From positions 24,627,501 through 24,691,500 of the forward strand of contig CM072336.1 of NCBI GenBank assembly GCA_036874045.1: 64,000 bases of DNA, written 5' to 3'. The notes beneath the pieces are model-generated. The model made no database searches and was not told where the DNA came from. It was given only the letters and a program-made list of their open reading frames with translations. A program made the position numbers and the translations under genes. Within the stretch, counting starts at the first letter, position 1; every line of letters begins with the position of its first letter. The stretch is from Cymodocea nodosa (Eukaryota; Streptophyta; Magnoliopsida; Alismatales; Cymodoceaceae). Positions 54,803 to 64,000 of this stretch are shown piece by piece.

Positions 54803-57800
54803 TCAGCTAGAATTTTCACCGTCAACTGCAACATTATCCGGCTCTGAAAATTTTGGGAAACTCCAAATGGAAACACAATTTTCATCACCTGGATGAAGAA
54901 AAAATTAGATTGAAATATACAAGTTTTGTTGAAGTACTATGCAAATTATATACATGAAACCAGTTTTGCTGAAGAAACTAGATATATTACAGTGAAATAA
55001 AGTTCATTATAAAAATACTATAAAAAAGAAGCTTATTTACAAATGATAATAACTCTGCCAATGGAGATATTCCCACACAGTAATCCCAAACTCAGGAAAA
55101 AGTTATTGTTTAAGATACAAAAAATGATGTCACTGATAACAAGGTGTGAATTTACCTTTTAAACTGATATCCTCATAATTTTCTGGCATGCTGAATCTTC
55201 TGTGCCCTGATGATGAAGCAGCCAAGGCCAAAGATGGATGGAATGCAAAACCATTAACAGTATCTGATGCAAACACGAACCATTATTATTTGGATGAAGA
55301 AATATTAACACAATAAACTGAAGAAATTAATTATGAATGTCTTAATATGCACCAGATGCAGCTTTAAAACTTGAAATCCACTGGCCAGTTTGAAGGTCAT
55401 ATACGTGAACCAGACCATCCTGACAACATTGGCAAACATTGAGTTCCTAACTTTCATATACATGGGATGATCATCTAAAATATTACCTGCCCACCAGAAC
55501 CAAGGAATCTACCAGATGCGTCAATATCAAATGCTATCCGTTGATTAGTAGTCTCTGACGATCTGTACAACCTGAATGCAGGGTCCAAATAAAACATATA
55601 GATGCTTGAAAGCTGTTTTGGATCCAACCAATTCTGTTTGATAAATCACAATTCGCATTAATCCATAAAATGATACACCTATGGAAACAAGGAGGTAAAA
55701 TTTCTTTGTATAGAAACAGTCATATGCAAATGACAAGTCATCATACAGTAAAGGCAAGAGAAGGGAGGATTCCATGCTTCTATACTATTTATAGGAATAG
55801 CTAGAATAGGTACATCACATCCATCTATTATATTAAACAAACCCACCCAACCCTCGAAAAAGACAACCTACTCTTTTAGTTAAATTCCGAAAAGACCCTT
55901 TAATCCAAATCTCAAAATAACCTTTAATCTACACCCACAATAACTCATTTAATTTAAACCCTAGGAAAGTAGGAAACAATTGGATTCCTGATATAATTTC
56001 TAATTGAAATCCACGGTAATTTTTAAATCAGAATCATATATTTCAAAAATTATTCCAAATAATAGTTGAGAAATATTTGTTTCCTAATTCACATTCCAAG
56101 CTTTGACAAAAAAACTCTCATTTGAACAACAAACTCATTCAAGGAAAGTGTTCTCATTCCAAAAGTTATGACATTTTTAGGTACACATGATAATTTTTAA
56201 CAATAAATTTCACATTTTTTAGAGTCAAATAATTTTATTATAAAGATAAAATAAATTAAATTTTTTGGTTTGTAATTCAATTTTAGTGTTTCACTCAAAA
56301 AAACCAAAAATTAACTCCACCTATGAGGTTATCCTTTACACAATCAGTCCCAAGCTCAAATAAAGCAGGAAGGTTAACATGGAGTGGATAATTGTAAAAA
56401 TTTCTCAATTTTTATAAACATGAATCCTAGAGATAATTTGTTAGTGTGTAATCCTCTCAAGGACATGTTACATTGAACTTTAAGTGCAATGAAAAGAAAA
56501 CAAGAGGAAAGTATTCTTAAGCTAGGGCTTTGCATCAATGCTAGGACATAGATAAAAATAAAGAAGAATTCTCACGCAATGATTGATGGGTGTATGTAAA
56601 AAAGTAAGTCTAAAATATTAAAATTAAGCAAGCAACCTGTGATTAGTAAAAGTATGAAATTAATAGGTATAAGGGTTTATGGATGAAATAACAGTTGGTT
56701 ATGAATGAAATAACCTAGGAAATTTAAGGAGAAACACTGGTGTATAGTATCAATTGTTGATAACATAGTTTTAATTGATGAAAATAGGTCAAAAATTAGT
56801 TTTAAATTAAAATTATGGAGAGATACTTTAGAACCCAAAGGATTTAAATTGAGGGGGTCAAAAAGTAAATATGTAGAATGTAAATACAACGAAAATAAGA
56901 ATAATGATGAAAGTATATACTTAGATGACTATAAGCTTCAAAAAAGCAAAATTTTTAAATAACTAGGATCTATAATAAGTAATAATGGTAAAATTATAAA
57001 GGATGTTATTTATAGGATTAAGGTAAGATGAAGAAGAGAAATACTTTTAGAGTGTTTGTGATAGAAGGATACCATTAAAATTAAAAGGAAAATTCTATAA
57101 AATTGTTATTTTCCTAGTTATGCTTAATAGCTTAAAATGTTGGGTTGTAAAACATGAATGTATATAAAAAATTAGTATTTCTGAAATACTATACTTAGAT
57201 AAATAAGTGATATTACTATAAAGGATAAATTTAAAAATGATTTTATTAAAGATAGAGGAGTTGCATCTATTGAAGATTAAGATAAAATAAAATTAAATTA
57301 AGTAGTTTGCTCATATTTTTAGGAGATCAAAGAATGCACCAATCAAGAGAGGAAATTTAATTAATGCAAAAAAAATTTAAAAAATAGAGGTAGACCTAAA
57401 ACTACTTGGTTAAAAATTGTAAGCTAAGATTTAAATTTATGTAATTTAATGAAAGACTTGGCAATAGATAAAAATATTTAGAACAAAAGAATTTATATGA
57501 CCAATTCTACATAAAGAAATTATAATTCGGATTATTGTTATTGTCGATCACATCCATATATCTATCTTTACTTCTTAAAGATAGATTACATTTGATTGTC
57601 TATTTTACTACTCTGGATTATATCTGATGATTAATCTACTGCTATTAGAGATATAATTCTTCTTAAACTTATTTCAAATTATTCTTGTTGTTACCATTCT
57701 GCTACAATTACTGTTTTTTGTTGTTATTACTACAACAATTGATTTTTATGTTCCTGTATGTATTCATTGTTTTCAACTATTTTTAAATTTATTGAGTTAC

Positions 57801-60800
57801 TATTGAACCTATTACAAGCTAAATGTGCCAACTTAAAGGAAAGTATTAGGAGTATATTAATGTATTAGGATTGTGTTATAATAGATTTCTGCTAAAGTTA
57901 TATTGATCATATCCTTGTAGTTTCTATATATAAAGGCACTGTCTTTGATAACAATGAACATTCAACTTCCGCCTATTTTTCTTTGTTTTAACAATGACCA
58001 TCATAAAACTGCATTTCATCAAAAGCAAGGCAATTCACACAAAAGTTATTTTAAAAATAAACTTTTCTAGGAATTTTCAATGGAAATCTCTCATGATATT
58101 AAGAAATGCAGGTCTAGTTTGTATAACCAAAGTCACGTGAAATGGTGAAAACAAAGCATTGAAATGTGTATCAAGTATCAAGTTATCAACTCATGTTGAG
58201 CATATCAGGACCTTTCTTTCTTCTGCATTTTTCATAATATACCAAAAAGTGATGATGCTCGTTATATTTGTTTCCTTGAGAAGAAAGTTAGTACTTGTAT
58301 AAACTATAAACGATCATATCTTGCATAGAAATTTTAAACTTTAACTTGCATAATTGTTGAGCAATACAGAGTTCATTAGACAACAGGATAAATTATAACA
58401 CTATATATAAAAAGAAAACAACTAATTTATCAGCCACAAGGCTATATTTTTTCACTGCAAAACTGAAGATGAAGCAAACAAGAATGTTGAAAATGAGGAC
58501 TCACTTATAGACAACGCCATTAGTATTACGGACATCCCAGCAAAAGATATATGGATCCTTCAAAATAGTCAACAGATAAACCAGTCATTACCAAACATCA
58601 CCAGATTTTGTTGAAAACTCAAGGCAAATCAAATGAAACATTCAAGCATCAGACAGCCTGAGAAGCCAAACAAAAGTCCCTACATAAACAGAAAAAAGGA
58701 TAAAATAAATAGTCAAGGAATCCCACTAACAACTACAGCTATCATATGTGGTTATGATTATTACAGATGAAGATCCAAGGAAACATAAATGATACTCTTG
58801 AGGGGGAGGGGGATGTGCGTGTGATATTTGACGCTATTACATTGAAAAATTTATTCATTTGAGTTAAAACTTTTGTAATCTTATTGGATTTGTTTCTAAA
58901 AATAGAGATATCATCACAGTTTATAAAAAGACATCAAATGCAATCTTTCATATGTCATGGAGTACACATTCTCTTGGTGCTATGAATTTTTCTCTTCCAC
59001 CTTTGGATTTAAAATAGTGTATGCTATTTACTAATAACATGGTTTTGTTTGACAAAAGTAAAATAGAAATTAATTCTAAATTAAAATTATAGAAAGATAC
59101 TTTAGAATTCAAAGGATTTAGATTAAACCAAAAACTAAATATGTAGAGTGTAGGTTCAACAAAAATAAAAATAATAATGAATGTATATAAATAGATAATT
59201 ATGAGATTCATAAAAGTAAGACTTTTAAATACTTAAAATCTAAAATAATTAACAATAGACAAATTATAGAGGATGTTATTCATAGAATAAAAGTAGAAAT
59301 AATGAAAACAAAAATACTTTTGAAGTGTTATGTGATAAAAGAATACCCTCAAAGTAACATAAATAATCCCATAACATCAAAATAAGAAGTATAATAATAC
59401 TAATGGGTATATTATGTATTTCACTAATTATGTATATTTCATTATAAAATATGTAGCTAAAGCTTTTTTGTAATGAAAAACTTTAAAAAGTCTTAAAATA
59501 TATATATTGAATTAAACAAACCCAATAGAAGATCTTAACTAAGAAAAGGCAAGGCAAGCAATCCAAGTGTGACAAAATTATGGTTGGGCACCTAGGTGAC
59601 CTTGATAAGTATGTTTACAAATGATCTCTACATCTTTATTGGAAAAGAATCCAAGTGAAAAGGTTTTCATTACATCTACAAGAATTAACTCAATGAGTCT
59701 CATGTCATAACCACTTGAAATGCTTTAATTATTTTTTATTAAACTTTAGTTCTCTTGTCATGTAAACAAGGACAATACACATGGTAGGAAATTGGATTTC
59801 CTAATATTAAAACGCAGGTGTGATGACAATAGGGGATGGGTGGGTATCTAGGAGACACTTATACAATTTAGAGATTTGGATACAACATAATTCAGATTTA
59901 AGGATCCAATAATTTTCTGAAATTCAAGATACAATTCAACTAAGATACAGCATTAAATAAATAATACGTTTAAATACAACTACTTAAAGATTTAAAATAA
60001 CACAATGCTATAAAATAGGAATATAAGTCATACATGACATGATACAATAACAATAAACCTTGCATACAAACTATCAAGAGTTACCCTATATTATTTTAGT
60101 AAAATAAGTAGCTAAAAATATCTATCCTGTGAAATCCATGTGTTCTATATGAGTCTGTGTTATATCTTAAGTGAATTTCAATTATTTTTTTGTTAAAATA
60201 TCCTAAACATGCCATGTGGCTTGTTTGAAAATAATCCTAGTTGTGTTGTAACTAATACATGTTGCATGCAAATGTGATGCATGTTTAGAAGAATCCATAC
60301 TTCTTCAATGTATATGGTGTAAACTAAGATTCCTGCCATCAAAGGCAGAGTGATTGGACCAGGTGTGAGGCTAAGTGAACTATCATTCCTGTTGTGTGTA
60401 TAATGATACACTGCATAATGTCAGACATTAACTGGATGGAAGAACAAGAACATTGTCACTCATATTCTCACAAATGTTAATAAGCCCAGAGACGCTCAAG
60501 CCTGAAACTTGCTAGCAAACGCAAACATAAAGTCAAACAAAATTGATGGTAAAATGTATATTTATAGACGACTGAAACTGTGAACTTTTGGAGGGTTTAA
60601 AACATGAATCCTAATCGATGTTTGCTGACTCATGAAACATGTGCAAACCTTGACACAACAATAAGGTTATTTCAGGATGACATGAAGGTCACCATGAGGC
60701 AAGACTACATATAATTGGATCCTTCACAGTCTCTACTTAGTGGGAGCCTCATGAAATTGACTTTCCCTTGTATGCCATGGTATACGAGCATCACCAATTT

Positions 60801-61299
60801 AGTTTCTAGTTTTTGCATTCAATTCATCATTTCCATGGACATACAACCATTAAAGCATTCAAGACATAATATACCACACTTGATACCATTCAATATAATT
60901 GACAAGAAGAAATCACCACAGAACAAATTTCAAACAATGTAAAATTATAAACTGCATCAAGAAAGTATAGTATGGGGGGAAAAAAAACCTTTCGACCTCC
61001 TGTATACAAATAGTTACCATCTTTGGAGAACAAGACCTGAAAGTGCAACTTTTCATCAGCCACATCCAAGGGTATCATTGCATTGCATGGCATATTTGCA
61101 TCATACAATACAAAGTTACAACTTACAATGGGTGAAAATTGCACCATCTTACTGACCTGTGTAACTCCACCGTCATGCCCATGTAAAACATATAAAAGCT
61201 CCATATTGTCCTCAGAATATATTGCAATTGTTTGACTGTATGAACCCATTGCAAGCATCTTTGTCTGAGTGGGAGAAAAACAAATCGAAGATACAAGTC
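54803..61299 (-). CDS. WD40 protein, telomerase Cajal body protein 1 (WRAP53/TCAB1)-like, 3' part
   Basis: Seven minus-strand exons: 61299-61157, 61036-60989, 58557-58505, 55571-55487, 55419-55353, 55263-55156, 54888-54803 (588 in-frame bases after a phase-1 start; TGA at 54803-54805). The spliced protein reads as WD repeats: ...SSICFSPTQTKMLAMGSYSQ, TIAIYSEDN, LLYVLHGHDGGVTQVLFSKD, GNYLYTGGRKDPYIFCWDVR, YRSSETTNQRIAFDIDASGR, GSGGQDGLVHVYDLQTGQW, TVNGFAFHPSLALAASSSGH, DENCVSIWSFPK. The combination LHGH-GGVT, TGGRKDP-I-CWD and SSGHRRF is typical of TCAB1/WRAP53 homologues, which bind Cajal-body RNAs and assist telomerase RNP trafficking. Plant role is less known. The upstream exons (first WD repeats) are not seen and should lie beyond the copia relic or outside the window. 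Splice sites are all GT-AG. Confidence 0.85.
55572..58504. other. Large intron of the WD40 gene
   Basis: About 2.9 kb of AT-rich intron. 56680-57500 is a LINE relic (listed separately). 57850-57970 (tattaggagtatattaatgta ... atataaaggcactgtctttg) resembles the end of a Ty1/copia-like LTR, but no partner was found. The remainder shows no coding sequence. Confidence 0.5.
56680..57500 (+). mobile_element. RTE-type LINE 3' relic
   Basis: With several frame changes the plus strand gives, in order: VDNIVLIDENRSKISFKLKL-like sequence (about 56745-56800; the reverse transcriptase palm D-D is decayed), ETLEPKGFKL-like, EYVECKYNENK-like, LGSIISNNGKIIKDVIYRIK (about 56966-57020), CDRRIPLKLKGKFYKIVIF (about 57055-57110), KCWVVKHECI, then APIKRG-like and RGRPKTTWLKIV (about 57392-57425). 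This is the familiar order at the end of plant RTE-type LINE ORFs. It lies in the WD40 gene's intron, opposite to its transcription. Confidence 0.75.
58990..59360 (+). mobile_element. Second RTE-type LINE relic
   Basis: Similar to 56735-57070: the block with aacatggttttgtttgacaa, aaattaaaattatagaaag, tactttagaattcaaaggat and gaggatgttattcatagaat. Shorter and more decayed, it ends near 59360 (tgataaaagaataccctc, the CDRRIPL position). It lies in the next intron of the WD40 gene, same orientation as the first. Confidence 0.7.
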
Positions 61300-61649
61300 C
61301 TGAAAGTAATAATGATTCTTTTTAGTAGAAGCCAAGAACAACAGCATTAATAACAGAACATACAAAATCTAATCAAGAAGATAAGCATGGGAAAAGATAA
61401 ATAAAAAAATTTAAATATAAAGGGAAGAGAAAAGTCAACAAAAAAGCAAGCAACAAGATTCATGGGGAATAACTTCTCAAGAAAATTCATAACAGAATTT
61501 GAATCATTCTAAGTAGAAAAAACCCAAACCACTCCAATGCACAACATGACTTCCTAAGCACCATGACCATGTGATACCCAATGACAACAAGCTAGTGTTC
61601 TCTGATGCTGATCTTGATCAAGTTTTATCTCGAGCCACCTTGAGCGAAC

Positions 61650-62950
61650 CTTTAGGATTTAGATTGAAGGTACAATGATAACAATCAATCAACACCTCAG
61701 TCCTACCATATAGGTTCATCATATGAATTCTTTCTCTTCATTTATTGATCATTATATAGTTAGAGACTTTAGGGTAGTCCAAAACCAATCAGGACTTTTT
61801 TCCATTCATAACAACATATATATACAATACATATATGTGGGGTAAATGGCTATTTACCCGATTACAAGATTAGTACATTAACACTCCCTCTCACATTGGA
61901 GAGTACTACAATCCAAACATATTACAAAAATTAGTAAAATTTCCAACTGGTAAGGTTTTAGTGAAAATATCTACTAACTGATGTGAGGAGGAAACAAAAA
62001 GACAAGTGATGATGCCAGCAAGTAGAAGTTGTCATACATAATGACAATCCACTTCTATGTGTTTGGTTCTCTCCTGAAAAATTTCATTACTTGCAATATA
62101 GATAGTGGTTTAATTATCATAGTGCATTGATATAGGAGTGGGAACCTGAATTCCCAGCTAAAGTAAGAAGTTACGTATCTAGACAATTTCCTTCCCTGTG
62201 TTTGACATTCCTCTATATTCAAACTCTATACTAGAGTAAAATACGACATTTTGCTTCTTACTTTTCCAAGTGATAAGGTTACCACCAAGATAGATGCAAT
62301 AGCTAAATGTAGATTTTCTATCATCTTTGTCACCCACATAACTTACATCAGAATAAGCAACAACATTCAGATGATGATTATTAGAATATATCAATCCTTT
62401 GTCGAAACATTGTTTGATGTATACCAACACCCTAAGAGCTCCCTACCAATGAACCACACAGGGAATTTGCATAAACTAGCTCAGAAGACCAACAACATAG
62501 GATAGATCAGGTTGAGTGATGGTAAGATAATTTAATTTGCCAATCATGCACCCGTACCTTTCTAGATCTAGTAGAAGTTCAAAGTCCTACTCCTAAAAGG
62601 AGGGATTAAGTATTACAAGTGTGGATTCAAGTTTGCATCCCAACATACCAACTTCTTGGAGAAGATCCAAAGCATATTTCTTCTGAGACTATGCAAGTTT
62701 GCCTTTAACATAAGCAAACTCAATGCCCAAGAGGTATCTTGGTTGACCCATATCTCAAAGAACAAAGGCCTTACCGAGAAAGTTTTTGGTTTCAATAATG
62801 CCCTTAGTGTCATCACCAATAAGTATGATATCATTCACATAGACTACAAGAACTGTAATTACCATTCCTATTTGTCAACTACAAGTTGGAGATTGGCTGT
62901 CTAGAGAGCACAACTTCTTGTCAATAAGTTGTTTTGAGGAATATTGTGGA
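61650..62950 (-). mobile_element. Ty1/copia relic: pol 3' end and 3' LTR start
   Basis: Minus strand. 62834-62600 encodes decayed reverse transcriptase (DTKGIIETKNFL-like, then GQPRYLLGI-like and QKKYALDLL-like, in shifting frames). 62430-62180 encodes the copia RNase H: VAYSDVSYVGDKDDRKSTFS, YCIYLGGNLITWKSKKQNVV, EFEYRGMSNTGKEIV. Downstream, purine tract gtgagagggag (61885-61896 in complement) is directly followed by TGTTAATGTACTAATC, the expected polypurine tract plus LTR 5' end. The LTR runs to somewhere near 61650; I could not fix its end. The 5' part is missing or beyond recognition. It probably lies in an intron upstream of the visible WD40 exons. Confidence 0.75.
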
Positions 62951-62999
62951 ACAAAAGGCTCCAAAGGCAATATTGTCAACAATGAGTCATATACAAGAT

Positions 63000-63418
63000 A
63001 TTTTAAATTAACTACAGGTGTACAAGGTATATTCCAGTAAAGAGAAGAATCTTTGAAAAATGAAAAACTCTATTTCATTGCACAAGTTGGATAAGATTTT
63101 ATTTCAGGAATCCCAACAGATGTGACAAATATTGAATTACAAGCATATACATTAAGGTATTGTGTCACATTAATCCATAATGTTTCTTTCAATATAATAG
63201 ACAGTTTTCAACATCATGCTGCAATACAATATTCTTTTCTTACAAAAACAGAAAATATAGAAAATTTTGATCCTACATATACAGATGATATTGATTTTGA
63301 TGATATTTTTGATGACATAGACACTGAGTCTATGAATTTTGAAGATATTTCATCTGAAAAGGAATATACAGATATTCTTCCTCTTACTGTATCTCAGATT
63401 GAAAATATAAATTTTTAG
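63000..63418 (+). other. AT-rich coding relic, possible endogenous pararetrovirus (unsure)
   Basis: From about 63060 one frame reads ...KLYFIAQVG, a stop, DFISGIPTDVTNIELQAYTL, RYCVTLIHNVSFNIIDSFQH and HAAIQYSFL, then an acidic stretch with DDIDFDDIFDDIDTE, ending at TAG (63416-63418). The body looks like real protein: aromatic and hydrophobic residues alternate, and codon use is strongly A/T-ending. My best guess is a decayed piece of a caulimovirid-like (endogenous pararetrovirus) or related LTR-element protein. I have no diagnostic motif such as RT to prove it. No start codon is evident. Confidence 0.35.
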
Positions 63419-63621
63419 TATTGTTGCTTATACTGGATTATAAATATCTGATTGTTTGTTACAATATACATGTTATTTTTTCATAGTTATATATAGTCAA
63501 CAAAATAGACAATTTCAGATATAATATGATTTTGTTGAAGTCTCAAATATAGAAATTATAGAAATACAAAATAGTTCTATAGTACAAACAGATATAACAT
63601 ATTATACAATAAGAAAATAGT

Positions 63622-64000
63622 TGTTCTACAGACCAATTATAGGAATAAATGTTGCTAATAGAGAGAATAATATACAGACTGTTGACACTGATATACAAAT
63701 GTCAGTTACTGATATGTTTGACGAAGATCAAACAGAAGAAACTCAGAATATTATTGATACAACAATAAATAATATTTCAAACATTTATACTAGTTTTGAC
63801 AGAAATTCTACTAGTTCTAAAAGATCTAAATATTTAGATGCTGCTGAAAATTTTGAAACAAATCCTAAGTTAGAAACTCATGACAGGAAAATCCATAATC
63901 CTAAACAAAATTTAAAAGATATTACACTTTTATGGTTTAGAAATAGATCATGTTATGAAAAATTTCAAACTTATAAAACTTTTATAATTTTATATTCAAG
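63622..64000 (+). other. Open frame running off the window end (unidentified)
   Basis: From after a TAG (63619-63621) one frame is open for 126 codons to the window end: FYRPIIGINVANRENNIQTV, then acidic/polar sequence with MSVTDMFDEDQTEE, RSKYLDAAENFETNPK and ITLLWFRNRSCYEKFQ. Base composition is the same as the frame at 63122-63418, and the two are separated by about 200 bases with stops. They may be one element. Function unknown. Confidence 0.35.

Overview
This is nuclear DNA of a flowering plant. It has spliced genes with GT-AG introns, receptor-like kinases (RLKs) of plant-only architecture, decayed Ty3/gypsy, Ty1/copia, LINE and hAT elements, and AT-rich spacers. RLK family content and clustering are compatible with a monocot, but nothing here fixes the species.

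Positions 1-51.6 kb hold a tandem RLK cluster, with all full-length members on the minus strand. Each member is built on the same seven-exon plan: exon 1 is the whole ectodomain, exon 2 the membrane helix, exon 3 the juxtamembrane segment plus Gly-rich loop, and exons 4-7 the rest of a Ser/Thr kinase of the S-domain/CRK-like type. By splicing I reconstruct five genes that keep frame to the C-terminus: a lectin/PAN S-domain RLK at 10798-14731 (one in-frame TGA in exon 1), GUB_WAK-type RLKs at 18652-24533 (674 aa) and 27860-32680 (657 aa), an RLK with a different Cys-rich ectodomain at 39321-43809 (640 aa), and an intact S-domain RLK at 47924-51621 (828 aa). The ectodomain exon always ends in phase 1, so any ectodomain can be joined to any kinase chassis, and the cluster appears to have done this repeatedly.

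Around these lie many broken copies: truncated kinase exons (121-332, 795-2183, 3684-3827, 36800-37013), truncated ectodomain exons (2212-2897, 15880-16098, 16815-16995, 34725-34905), two related S-domain relics (25921-26400, 38366-38815), and a receptor stranded without kinase exons 4-7 (44560-46467). Large direct duplications (about 25.1-31.2 kb versus 37.8-42.6 kb; about 30.0-33.6 kb versus 44.1-47.4 kb) explain the layout. A segment carrying a new ectodomain sits between the copied kinase and its former ectodomain.

Mobile elements are a decayed Ty3/gypsy element (4.7-8.2 kb), two hAT transposase relics (17.5-18.5 and 34.9-35.4 kb), a 0.95-kb inverted-repeat DNA element (26.68-27.63 kb) missing from the paralogous copy, LINE reverse transcriptase relics (33.9, 56.7 and 59.0 kb) and a Ty1/copia 3' part (61.65-62.95 kb).

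From 51.6 kb the cluster stops. A small MAPK-kinase (MKK) pseudogene fragment lies at 53.0 kb. The 3' part of a WD40 gene resembling telomerase Cajal body protein 1 (WRAP53/TCAB1) runs on the minus strand from 61299 to 54803 in seven exons with LINE relics in a large intron. The last kilobase holds an AT-rich acidic coding relic that I could not identify with confidence.
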